Shown here: piece after piece, positions 51,959 to 61,700 of the stretch | Position numbering within the stretch: position 1 is the stretch's first letter | How the letters are laid out: every line of letters begins with the position of its first letter | Assembly: GCF_032393985.1 (NCBI RefSeq) | Contig: NZ_CP135918.1 | Location: 6,883,724 to 6,947,723, forward strand | Reading direction: 5' to 3' | Source of the DNA: Fischerella sp. JS2 | GTDB taxonomy: Bacteria > Cyanobacteriota > Cyanobacteriia > Cyanobacteriales > Nostocaceae | DNA length: 64,000 bases | The notes under the pieces: generated by a model | Databases searched by the model: none | The model's input: the letters and a program-made list of their open reading frames with translations, nothing else | What the model was told of the DNA's origin: nothing | Translations under genes and position numbers: made by a program

Positions 51959-52885
51959 ATGACTTTTAAAAAGCCGTTTGATTCACACCACCAGTGGGCA
52001 CAGACAACCTCAACCTCGGCAAATGCTACATCACCACCCCAGGAAATATTGTATCGCGTTGCCCATGCAATTGTTGGGCGTATCCGGTTTTGTATTCCTC
52101 GACTAGCAACAGATTCTGAGTATGCCGATCAACTCAAGATGGTAATGGAATCTGATTATAGGATTACAGATGTTCGTATTAATCCATTAGCTGCATCCAT
52201 TGTCATCAATTATACTTCAGAATTGATTTGTGATCAGCAAATGCGCTCTGATTTGGTAAATCTGATTCAAGCTGCTGCAAATACAGTGCTAATTCCCTTG
52301 GTTCGTGATCCTCAAACGGATAGTAACACTGTGCGAGTCAGTGAACTTTTGCGGCGATTTCTCGATCACCATCAAGGTGATGAAGTGCGCCTGCGGGATC
52401 TGTTTAACTTCATGGGATCTCGGTCGTTTGGCCCAACCCTACTGATCTGCGCCTTACCGGAAGCCTTACCTCTGCCAATCGCTGGAATTTCCGCCCTCGT
52501 TGCTATGCCCTTACTGCTGGTTTCCGGGCAATTAGTACTCGGATTCAGTCAACCCTGGCTGCCCGACTGGCTTTTGGATCAGCCCTTCAAAGGGGAACTT
52601 TGTCAGCAGGTTATTTCCGGGGCTATCCCTGTTCTAGAAAAGCTGGAATGCTTTTTTGAACCCCGGTGGTCGTTTTTTACAAGTCCTGAAGCACAACGGT
52701 GTGTGGGCGTGATTTTGTTACTTCTGGGGTTCATCATTGCCCTGCCAATTCCTTTTGGTAATATGCTGCCAGCGATCGCTATCGTTGTCATCTGTCTTGG
52801 CTTGATTGACAAAGACGGGTTGATAATTGCAATCAGTAGTCTAATTACCGGCATTACTGTAGCACTTCTATTGTTAGTCCTGTGA
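51959..52885 (+). CDS. HMA-like domain fused to an ExoD exopolysaccharide-synthesis domain
   Basis: The 308-residue protein has an N-terminal HMA_2-type ferredoxin-like domain (about 28-105: YRVAHAIVGRIRFCIPRLAT, TDVRINPLAASIVINY) without a CxxC metal site. An ExoD domain (about 125-308) follows: LRDLFNFMGSRSFGPTLLIC, ALPEALPLPIAG and four hydrophobic segments. ExoD proteins are membrane proteins of poorly known role in exopolysaccharide production and alkali tolerance. The fusion is unusual. The next gene carries the same N-terminal module. Confidence 0.82.
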   Translation: MTFKKPFDSHHQWAQTTSTSANATSPPQEILYRVAHAIVGRIRFCIPRLATDSEYADQLKMVMESDYRITDVRINPLAASIVINYTSELICDQQMRSDLVNLIQAAANTVLIPLVRDPQTDSNTVRVSELLRRFLDHHQGDEVRLRDLFNFMGSRSFGPTLLICALPEALPLPIAGISALVAMPLLLVSGQLVLGFSQPWLPDWLLDQPFKGELCQQVISGAIPVLEKLECFFEPRWSFFTSPEAQRCVGVILLLLGFIIALPIPFGNMLPAIAIVVICLGLIDKDGLIIAISSLITGITVALLLLVL

Positions 52886-53059
52886 TGTTAGTCGTGGGAT
52901 TAACAGCGATGGCAAATCAACACAACTACAGGTGAAAGCTTGACTTCTCCCCGATTTCAAGAAGGGGGAGGGAGTTCCCGCAGATGCAAAAGAGGACAAC
53001 AACGACTGTTCACTCAGTGAAAAACTGATTAATCCGAAAGTGGAAAAGCGTTTGTAATT
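52886..53059. other. Spacer with possible IS200/IS605-end sequence
   Basis: Contains AGCTTGACTTCTCCCCGATT and AAGAAGGGGGAGGGAGTTCC, which can pair as an imperfect hairpin and recall IS605-type ends. Too short to prove. Confidence 0.3.
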
Positions 53060-54199
53060 ATGACAGTTCAATCACAGAGAATAGATTATCAAGTTGTTCA
53101 TGCGATCGCTGGACGGATTCGCATTAAAATTCCTCGTCTGCAAATAGATCCCGACTATGCCGAGGCGTTACAGCGATTGGTGAAGTCTTTGGGTGCGGTA
53201 ACAGATGTGCATATTAATTATGCTAGTGCTTCGATTGTAGTTGAGTATAATACGAATGGCATTGAGAACAAAGCAATACAAAAAGAACTAGCAAACTGCA
53301 TTCAGCAAGCTGGTGGCATTGGAACAGCTGTGTCAGTTCGTAGCCAATCTTGTGATCAACATGTACCAGAAACAACCAACAAACATGATGCTTCCACCGA
53401 GGCGGTTTCTCCGGCTTTTGAGCAACCATTAAGTGAGTATTTAGCACAAACAAACAACAAACAGAATGCAAACACCTCAGTGGTTTCGGCGGCAAAGCAA
53501 CCTGAAAATAATGTTTCCAAGGTCTTAAACAAATCCATCCAAATCCAAATCCCTGATTCCTATTTATCTAGCGATCAATTCCCCATTAACGTCGATCTGG
53601 CTAGGAAAGTGTTTGAGGTTGGTATTCCCGCCGCCTACGTACTAAAACCTCTGAATGCTGAACTTGAATTGTTTGAAGCTGAAAATGAGAAAAACACACA
53701 GTTGCAGCGCATCAGACTTAAACTTGAAGCCTTTCTCAAGTCAGGAGGTTTTCTGGTCTACGGCAAAGCTTATGCTCAATTGAGACAATCTTTTGTTTTA
53801 AATCCTATAAGTCGCAAAAAACATTACACCCCCTGGGTTTCGATTACTGCTGTGGGGTTAGCAGAACTTGATGCCAGTGTTGTTGATGAAACAATCTGTG
53901 TTAACCTCAGCAAATTGAATATCTCTGCTGTTGAGGACCAGTGGTACAAAAAATTAGTCTTATATGCATTTGAGTTCTTCTTCAAAACCAAACTCGTAGC
54001 CAAAATTAACGATGCTTTATCTCAAATTAATGGTGTAAAGATCCAGCAACTTTTCTTTGAGATCAAAGGAGATGAAAAGTTACGCAAACGTGCTCAGGAG
54101 CTAGGTTTGTCTCAGGCGAGGCTAGATGAGTTGTTGGAGTTAGTCTCGGTCAACGCTAGAGTTTCTCCCGACTATTTGTGGCTATATGTTCAGCTTTAA
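53060..54199 (+). CDS. HMA-like domain protein with unknown C-terminal domain
   Basis: The 379-residue protein starts with a domain clearly paralogous to that of the preceding gene (DYQVVHAIAGRIRIKIPRLQ, TDVHINYASASIVVEY). A Gln/Asn/Thr-rich linker (about 95-175) and a C-terminal region (about 190-379) follow, with no membrane segment. The C-terminus (LGLSQARLDELLELVSVNAR, VSPDYLWLYVQL) is not recognised. The two genes share the module and orientation and are bracketed by direct repeats, so they probably act together. Function unknown. Confidence 0.7.
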   Translation: MTVQSQRIDYQVVHAIAGRIRIKIPRLQIDPDYAEALQRLVKSLGAVTDVHINYASASIVVEYNTNGIENKAIQKELANCIQQAGGIGTAVSVRSQSCDQHVPETTNKHDASTEAVSPAFEQPLSEYLAQTNNKQNANTSVVSAAKQPENNVSKVLNKSIQIQIPDSYLSSDQFPINVDLARKVFEVGIPAAYVLKPLNAELELFEAENEKNTQLQRIRLKLEAFLKSGGFLVYGKAYAQLRQSFVLNPISRKKHYTPWVSITAVGLAELDASVVDETICVNLSKLNISAVEDQWYKKLVLYAFEFFFKTKLVAKINDALSQINGVKIQQLFFEIKGDEKLRKRAQELGLSQARLDELLELVSVNARVSPDYLWLYVQL

Positions 54200-54677
54200 C
54201 TCGCAACGCAGCATCAGTGCTTTTTGTGCTTTGTGGGGTTAACTAACTTGTATGACTGGTTAGGTTCAGGAGTTGGAGCAAAGGGATTGCCTTCTGGTTG
54301 ATGTCACTTCTAAGCCCCTCGCGCTTTCAGGGATAAGCTTACTTACTTATGCCTGAATAGTCAGCTATTTTAGCCTTGACCAGAGTTATTTTATCATGGA
54401 TAAGCTAATTCATGATTGGCGATAAAATTGTTTTATTGTGTTTATCTTTTCATCAAATTTTGCACTTCAGTAGCTCATTTAGAAACTCTTTAAAAACTCT
54501 TATTATTTTTTATTAGGAAATAAGATGCGTTTCCCCTAGGGTCTTCACTCTTGAGATCGTACATGGTAGGTAGCACATCTTTTGGTGAAGGTGGCGGATC
54601 GGTTTGATACATCGGCAAGCATTCCTGATGGTGGAGCTTTTAGTTCTATTATGACGTTGGCTTGGTTAATGAATTTT
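54200..54677. other. Intergenic region with right copy of the 31-bp direct repeat
   Basis: The right repeat is at 54214-54244. The rest is AT-rich with no supported gene. The frame of the next gene is open from 54582, but that part lacks family features. Confidence 0.45.
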
Positions 54678-55142
54678 ATGAATATCAGAAAATTGCATCC
54701 TCAAGATACGCAAGAAATTATGCAGTTATTCTATGATACCGTCCACAATATTAATATTCGAGATTATACCCCAGAGCAAGTAGATGCATGGGCGCCTCAA
54801 GATATGGATGATCACAGATGGAATGCACATTTACATTCCAAGATGACTTATGTTGCAGAATTAGATGGTAAGATTGTTGGATTTGCTCAACTAGAACCCG
54901 ACGGACATATAGATTGTTTTTATTGCCATAAAGATTTTCAAGGTATTGGGGTAGGCAGTCAACTTTTAGATACTCTACAAACACAGGCGGAAAAATTAGG
55001 AATTACAAGACTATTTGCAGAAGTAAGTATCACCGCTAAGGGTTTTTTCGAGCGTAAAGGATTTCAAGTCATCAATCAACAAACAGTTGAACGACGGGGT
55101 ATAGAATTGATTAATTATCGTATGGATAAAAATATTGATTAA
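54678..55142 (+). CDS. GNAT family N-acetyltransferase
   Basis: The ATG at 54678 (MNIRKLHPQDTQEIMQLFYD) is where family similarity begins; the frame is open from 54582. The 154-residue protein shows the acetyl-CoA site DFQGIGVGSQLL and a C-terminal FFERKGFQVINQQTVERRGI. FAQLEPDGHIDCFYCHKDFQ is typical of the small YafP-like subgroup. It acetylates an amine in the cytoplasm, target unknown. Stands alone. Confidence 0.88.
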   Translation: MNIRKLHPQDTQEIMQLFYDTVHNINIRDYTPEQVDAWAPQDMDDHRWNAHLHSKMTYVAELDGKIVGFAQLEPDGHIDCFYCHKDFQGIGVGSQLLDTLQTQAEKLGITRLFAEVSITAKGFFERKGFQVINQQTVERRGIELINYRMDKNID

Positions 55143-55340
55143 CTTAAATAGCTAGTAACTATCAGTTTGCTTGATTATGTGCAAATATGTTAAAAGTTTT
55201 TACTGAAGCTTTACTTAATATCTTGCTCAATTCAATTTTAAGAGAGAATATAAATATACAAGCTTTCAAGAATTCATAGGAGGACTAAAGTCCTCACTAC
55301 AGACCCTTCAAAGTTTTGTGCAGGAAAGGGGGTGAAACTG

Positions 55341-55451
55341 ATGTACGATATTCCCATACCTGATAACATCATTTACTTAATTGTCAAAATAAGTCTACTT
55401 ATTTTGGTGTTAAGTCTTTGGTTAGCTACCACTGCAACACCAGCATATTAG
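55341..55451 (+). CDS. Small single-span membrane peptide (36 aa)
   Basis: The ATG at 55341 has AAAGGGGG about eight bases upstream. The product MYDIPIPDNIIYLIVKISLL then ILVLSLWLATTATPAY is one hydrophobic helix with short polar ends. It resembles small thylakoid or plasma-membrane subunits in size but matches none that I recognise. Confidence 0.45.
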   Translation: MYDIPIPDNIIYLIVKISLLILVLSLWLATTATPAY

Positions 55452-55500
55452 TTGGGTATTTGTTGTTTGTTGTTCGTTCCAACCACCAATTACCAACATC

Positions 55501-55662
55501 TTAACTAGCATGTGACCAGTCGCTGAGTGCTTCATATTCCTGCTTTTTCTGGCGTTGGCGTACTGGTTTTAAAGGAGTGCCAATATCCATGTTCCGAAAA
55601 GACTGTTTTCTCTTTGTGGATTTGGGTGCTTTTGTGTTTAGTTGAGTTTGTGTAGTTGTCAT
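55501..55662 (-). CDS. Small basic hypothetical protein (53 aa)
   Basis: The ATG at 55662 is preceded by AAGGTGAG at good spacing. The product MTTTQTQLNTKAPKSTKRKQ then SFRNMDIGTPLKPVRQRQKK ends EALSDWSHAS. It is strongly basic and disordered, with no cysteine. Not recognised. Ribosome site and composition favour a real gene. Confidence 0.5.
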   Translation of the reverse strand: MTTTQTQLNTKAPKSTKRKQSFRNMDIGTPLKPVRQRQKKQEYEALSDWSHAS

Positions 55663-55967
55663 TGTACTCACCTTAGTTTTTTAGATAAAACAGTAATTTT
55701 AAATAAATAAATCTTAAAATCAATAGTAAATGCTCTGCTTAGGTTACTGCATCTGCCTTAGCTATGAATATCAAGGCGGATTATGATATCACTCTGTCTA
55801 GCAACAGGTTTATGCCTACAGATGTGGATGAATTGAAAATCTTCAGCCTTAATGTATATCCTCCCTGACTGAATGTCTGTTTCCGGAAAAACGATGAAAT
55901 AAATTTGAGTTTGTTAGGAAAATAACGTTTTTCTGGATTTTCAAGCTATTATATACTAGCGATCGCT
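55663..55967. other. Intergenic region, no gene seen
   Basis: AT-rich spacer of about 300 bases. It includes a HIP1 GCGATCGC near 55960, just past the pbpC stop. No other signal recognised. Confidence 0.35.
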
Positions 55968-58292
55968 CTACCTTTGAGAATTAACGACAGAAAAGCCTCT
56001 ACGCATAGGTGTTGTCTTAGCTAACTCCACCTGAAAAGTTACCTTGTCAGTCATATCACCATTTTTAACTTCCAAAGTCCAGTTACCGGGATACAAATAC
56101 CAAAACAAAGACTTTGCTGAATTTGTAGTCAGTTTTTCACCATTCAACCACCACTCTACAGACTCAGATGAGGTTCCTGCTAACTTGAACTCTAATTTTT
56201 GTTGTCCTTCTTCACCAGGAGACAGTAAAAATAAATCGTCATTGCGAGGAGACAATATTTTCAGCTTGCCAGAACCAAAGTTAGACTGTGGTTGTTTAGC
56301 TAACCAATCATCATACTCATTGGATAAATTGAAAGTATCTTGATGTTCGTAAGCGTTAATATCTTCTGGATAAAAATATTCCTGAACTACAGATGTGCAA
56401 TCTGGTGTTGGTTTTAACCCAGAAATTGCACAAATCGGTAATTGCACTAATCCTTCTGGAACTGGAAAATTAGCAGGTTGATGATGTTCGTGCATGTGCA
56501 ACATAATTCGATTCCATAGAGGTGCTGCTCCGGTAACACCTGATACCTGACGCATCGGGTCGCCATCGAAATTACCTACCCAGGTAGCAACGGTGTAATC
56601 TGTGGTAAAGCCAACTGTCCAGGTGTCGCGAAAATTAGAGGAAGTGCCTGTTTTAACAGCTGCTTTTAAGGGTAAATTTAGTACTGAGTCTACACCAAAA
56701 GCTGTGGCACGGGCATAGTTGTCACTCAACATATCAGTAATTAATTGCCATGTCGTCGGATTTTGGATTTTAGATTTTAGATTTTGGATTGAGGAATCGG
56801 AAAATGTAGTTAATAATGGCGTACTTTCTCCCATTCGTGCCATTGTGAGGTAAGCTTGGGCTAGTTCCCATAAATTCACCTCGCCACTACCCAAAGTTAA
56901 ACCAAGTCCATAGTATTCTGGGGTTTGATTGAGGTGTGCGAATCCCAATTCATGTAAACGACTTAAAAAATTCTCGACACCTACTTTTTCCAACACCCTG
57001 ACTGCTGGGATATTGAGAGAATTCGCTAACGCTATTCGTACCCGCACAGGACCGAGAAAACTTTTATTGTAATCTGTGGGATTGTAAACTTTTGCGCCAG
57101 GAATGGCGTAGTATGTAGGTACATCTGCCAAGATAGTATTTGGGCGAATCACACCTTTTTCTAAAGCTAATTCATATAAAAAAGGTTTGAGGGTAGAGCC
57201 TGGTTGACGTAGCGCCTGTACTCCATCATTACGCCCCAATTTTGCTTCATCAAAATAATTCGGTGAACCGACGTAGGCTAGAACTTCGCCTGTGTGGTTG
57301 TCTACTACTAAAGCAGCTGCGTGGTGAACGTTATTCGCAGCGAGGGAGGAAAGTACTTGCTGTACCTGTGCTTCCACAAATTGTTGTAAAGGCTTATTTA
57401 TTGTTGTGCGGATAGAGTTGCTGTGATTGGGTGATGGGGTGTTTTGCTGAGTTGCTAACCAAAACAAAAAATGTGGTGCGGCGATAATTCCTCGTTGGCG
57501 TGAGTGAAAGGTAACTTCTTCTGCATATGCACGTTGTGCGATCGCATTACTAACATACCTATCCTGTACCATCCGATTAAGAACGTATTTTTGGCGTTGT
57601 TTGAGGCGTTCTCGATGTTGCAGTGGATCAAAATAAGTGGGATTGTTAGGAATAGCAGCTAAAAGACTTGCTTGAGCCAGGTTCAAATCGCTCGCAGGTA
57701 TGGAAAAATAGGTACGAGCAGCAGCCTCCACACCATAAACATTACCGCCCATTGGTAGACGATTGATATAAGCAGCGAGAATTTCATCTTTACTTATTCC
57801 TGCTGCTAATCGCCAAGCTAACCAAACTTCCTGAATTTTACCTGACAGATTACGCGGAGAGTTATCTAGCATCCGTGCTAGTTGCATAGTAATTGTAGAA
57901 GCACCGGAAACAATTTTTTTAGTTTGAATTGCATCTTTAACAGCGCGGGCAACAGCTTTTAAATCTAGCGCTCCGTGATGATAAAATTGACTATCTTCAG
58001 CAGCTAAGATTGCTTGGATAAATTGGGGAGAAACTTGATCAAGTGCTACTACTGCTGTATGTTCTTGGTCACGGGTGAGGATTGTTCCTAATGGTAATCC
58101 ATTGCGATCGCTAAATTCTAATGCCAGTTGTGTTTGTAAAATATCATTGGCACGGATTGGGGCTAAATAGGGTGTTGAGCGGATCAGAAAACAGATTAAT
58201 AGTAAAGTTAGGATAATTTTGCTTGTTTTGCGGTTGAGTTGATGCAAAATTTTCTGCTTAATTGGGATTAGCAATCTCTTTGCTTTTTTCAT
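55968..58292 (-). CDS. pbpC: Penicillin-binding protein 1C
   Basis: The 774-residue protein has an N-terminal membrane anchor (IILTLLLICFLI). The glycosyltransferase domain carries AAEDSQFYHHGALDLKAVAR and GASTITMQLARML, and the transpeptidase domain has SxxK (GSTLKPF), SLN and KTGTSSNFRD. The C-terminal BiPBP_C domain (VEWWLNGEKL, WTLEVKNGDM) is typical of PBP1C. It polymerises and cross-links peptidoglycan outside the plasma membrane. A dispersed intergenic repeat has been captured in frame at about 56759-56790. It is divergent from the alpha-2-macroglobulin-like gene, its usual partner. Confidence 0.93.
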   Translation of the reverse strand: MKKAKRLLIPIKQKILHQLNRKTSKIILTLLLICFLIRSTPYLAPIRANDILQTQLALEFSDRNGLPLGTILTRDQEHTAVVALDQVSPQFIQAILAAEDSQFYHHGALDLKAVARAVKDAIQTKKIVSGASTITMQLARMLDNSPRNLSGKIQEVWLAWRLAAGISKDEILAAYINRLPMGGNVYGVEAAARTYFSIPASDLNLAQASLLAAIPNNPTYFDPLQHRERLKQRQKYVLNRMVQDRYVSNAIAQRAYAEEVTFHSRQRGIIAAPHFLFWLATQQNTPSPNHSNSIRTTINKPLQQFVEAQVQQVLSSLAANNVHHAAALVVDNHTGEVLAYVGSPNYFDEAKLGRNDGVQALRQPGSTLKPFLYELALEKGVIRPNTILADVPTYYAIPGAKVYNPTDYNKSFLGPVRVRIALANSLNIPAVRVLEKVGVENFLSRLHELGFAHLNQTPEYYGLGLTLGSGEVNLWELAQAYLTMARMGESTPLLTTFSDSSIQNLKSKIQNPTTWQLITDMLSDNYARATAFGVDSVLNLPLKAAVKTGTSSNFRDTWTVGFTTDYTVATWVGNFDGDPMRQVSGVTGAAPLWNRIMLHMHEHHQPANFPVPEGLVQLPICAISGLKPTPDCTSVVQEYFYPEDINAYEHQDTFNLSNEYDDWLAKQPQSNFGSGKLKILSPRNDDLFLLSPGEEGQQKLEFKLAGTSSESVEWWLNGEKLTTNSAKSLFWYLYPGNWTLEVKNGDMTDKVTFQVELAKTTPMRRGFSVVNSQR
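56759..56790. repeat. Dispersed repeat captured within pbpC
   Basis: TTTTGGATTTTAGATTTTAG plus ATTTTGGATT encodes IQNLKSKIQNP in the minus-strand protein. The same repeat lies between genes at 22693-22716 and, in part, at 13391. Confidence 0.75.
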
Positions 58293-58706
58293 CAGCCAAT
58301 CCTCTATCTGGAAAAAATTATATTAATTGTTGCGTGGAGATTATAGTTTGTTCAGGAAACATTTCTAAGTTGTAGTAAATATTTTTTGATTAAACCGCGA
58401 AGGACGCAAAGTACACAAAGAAAGAGAGAAAATCCTAATTTTTCAAAAATTTACGGAACGATGCAAAAGCCCTTTAGACTTCTCTTACCTTTGCGCTCTT
58501 TGCTTTCTTCACGGTTTGTTTGTTAGTTATCTCAGTATATCGCCTAAATTTTATAAACCGGGATACTCTTTATTATCTGTTAAAGTTTATTAATTTTTTA
58601 AAATTTGTAGGACTTTCCTGGAACAAACAGTTATCTTAGGGTATCAAGATAAATCATTATTATGTACTTTTACAATGGGCATTGTCCATTAAGTTTTTGC
58701 TATGAC
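58293..58706. promoter_or_regulatory. Divergent intergenic region with inverted repeat element
   Basis: The spacer between pbpC and the alpha-2-macroglobulin-like gene must hold both promoters. An inverted repeat pair, AAACCGCGAAGGACGCAAAG (from 58392) and CTTTGCTTTCTTCACGGTTT (to 58517), matching about 23 of 29 bases, encloses about 70 bp. It belongs to the CGCAGAG dispersed family. Confidence 0.6.
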
Positions 58707-61700
58707 ATGGTTATAAAAATTTTTATAAAATTCTTGCTATTCCTCACGTTAATTATCGGAATAGCAGGATGTAATATATTTGGGATTAATTCTGGTAAAG
58801 AAAGATTACCAGAGATTGCGGCGTTACCTTTACCGCAGTTACCAGACTGGATTGAACAAATTAGTCCCATAAAAGAAGCTGCACCTTTGAATCAAGTTCG
58901 GATTCGATTTAAGGAAGCTTTAATTCCGGTTGAGAGTTTGGATAGTCCTCAACAGCAGAATTTATTACAAAAGTTTGTGCTTGAGCCACCTTTACCGGGC
59001 AAGTTTCGTTTTTTAACGCCGCGTATGGTAGGATTTCAAGCTGATCAGGCTTTGCCAAAGGCGACAAGATTTCAAGTTACTATCAAAGCTGGTTTAACTG
59101 ATTTAAAAAATCATCGGTTAGAGAAGGATTTGGCTTGGACTTTTAATACGGAACCGATTAAACTAACTAATTTACCTGGAAAAAATCCGGTGGAAAATTC
59201 GGAGGCTGAACCAATTGATTTACAGCCGAAGTTACAAGTTACTTCTAATGTGGAATTGGATTTAGCTTCACTACAAGAGCATTTACAGCTAATTCCCGAT
59301 GGTAAAAACAAAGGTGTACATTTTAAAGTAGATTTAGCCAAAGAGGATAAACCAACAGAGAGTCAAGATCCGTTTGAAAAATTCGATCCCTCAGCAAAAA
59401 ATTGGATTTATAATTTTGTACCACAGCAAAGATTAGATAAGGCAACTAATTATCGTTTAGAGTTTTCTCAGGGGATACGTCCAGCTTATGGGAATTTAGC
59501 TAGCGATCAAGCGTTTGTGAGTAAGGTAAGTACCTATGCGCCTTTAGCGTTTAGGGGGATGAAATTTTATGGACAGCCAGATGCGGGAGGTGCTTACGGT
59601 AGATTTGTCAAAGGTAGTCCGCAGCTAGAGTTTAACAATGGCTTGGTTGCAGATACAGCAATTGCAAATATTCAAATTAATCCTGCACCAAAATCAATTC
59701 CGCGCTTGATTCAAGCTAATGATCAGGACAAGATTATTAGTATCAATCCTTATGCTTTAGAACCAACTACTAACTATACAATTACAATTGGCGGTAATCT
59801 TAAAGATCAATTTGGACAAACTTTAGGTAAACCAGTTACGGTTAGGTATAATACTGGAGATTTAGCAGGAGATATTTGGGTTCCTGATGGTTTAAATATT
59901 TTCCCTGCGGGTAAAGATTTACAACTAAATATTGCGACGGTGAATCTACCGGAAGCTAAGTATAAGGCTGCTTATCGGGTAGTGGAACCGACAGATTTAG
60001 TTTATTTTAATTCTGGTAATGATGTATTACCGAAAGTATCTGAATGGCAGAGTTTCAAGATAGCTGCTAATAAAAATCAGTCCCTTGATATCAATGTACC
60101 TTTGCGAGAAAAGCTAAATTCTGCCACGGGAATGTTAGCTTATGGAGTGCAAGCGCGGACTAATAAATATCAGGAAAATGGTAAGGATGTGTGGCGAGAA
60201 CCCACTACTTATGGTTTGGTACAGTTAACGAATTTAGGTGTATTTAGTCAATGGTTTCCTGATTCGGGTTTGATTAGGGTAAATCATCTTGCTGATGGTT
60301 CACCTGTAAAAGCTGCTGATATTCAAATTTATCCATCAAAGTTAGAAGCAAAATCTCGTCCCCAACCTGTATCTTGTGCTTCGGGAAAAACTGATGAAAA
60401 TGGTACGCTGAGGTTAAAAAAAGAAGATTTACAGCAATGTTTTGATAGTCAGCAAAATTTTGTCACTCCACCACAGTTGTTGGTGATTGCGCGAGAAAAT
60501 CAAGATTGGGCGTTTGCGCGTACGGAAGAATATAGTGGTGCTTATGGTTATGGAATTGATGCAGATTGGAATAATGGCAAACCAGTATCACGCGGGGTGA
60601 TATTTTCTGATCGACAATTATATCAGCCAGGAGAAAAAGCTTGGTTGACTGGTTTTGCTGATTATTTGCAAAATGGCGTTATCCAACAGAATAAGAATTC
60701 TACTTACCAATTAAATCTAGTAAATCCGAATGGACAAAAAACAGATTTAGGTAAGAAAACAACGAACGAATTTGGGACTTTCTCTGTGGAATTACCCATC
60801 AACAAAACTCAGCCTTTGGGATACTATACAATTGAGGCTAAGGGTCAGAATGGGAAAGAAATAACAGGAGAGTTACGTGTGGCTGAGTTTAAGCCACCAA
60901 ATTTTAAAGTCGAACTCAATCTGGATCGAGAATTTGCTTTAATTAATGAAAAGGTAGAAGCTAACGCTACGAGTAATTATTTATTTGGTTCACCGACAGA
61001 AGGAGGTAAAGCCAAATATTTTGTGACTCGCCAACAAGCGAATTTTATTCCTAAAGGTTGGGAAGAATTTAGTTTTGGGAGACAATGGTTTTGGCCGGAG
61101 GAACCTCCGTCAGTACCAAGCGATGTTTTGCAAACTAATACTCAACTTGACGCGAATGGTAAAACCAGTCAAACGGTAACGGTGGCGAAAGATTTACCTT
61201 ACCCCATGACTTACCGAGTGGATGTGGAAGTTACAGATATTTCTAATATGGCTGTCGCTAATTCTAAAACGTTTACGGCTTTGCCGAGCGATCGCTTAAT
61301 TGGATTAAAAAGTAATTTTGTCGCGGAAGCGCTTAAAGCTTTACCCATAGAAGTGATTGTAACTGACCCCACAGGTAAACCTCTATCAGGTCAACGGGTA
61401 CGTCTGGAACTGCAACAAATGAAATACAATAGCGTTACTCAAGTAGTGGAAGGTAGTCGCACACCAAAAAATCAAGTTGAATATAAAACAGTCGGACAAA
61501 CAGAAGTTACATCTAGGGACAATCCTCAGTCTGTAAGTTTGACTCCAACCGAATCTGGTTCATACCGGATTCAAGCTAATTTTAGCGATACTAAAGATGA
61601 ATCTACCGCTACTGATTTACAAATTTGGGCAACGGGAGAAAACCCGGTATACTGGGGTTCACAAGAACGTGATCGCATCGAAGTTAAACTCAATAAACAA

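Noticed and set aside
52874-53071. Minus-strand frame and hairpin suggesting a TnpB/IS605 tail
   Set aside because: Only a few dozen bases look like such an end; no transposase motif remains.
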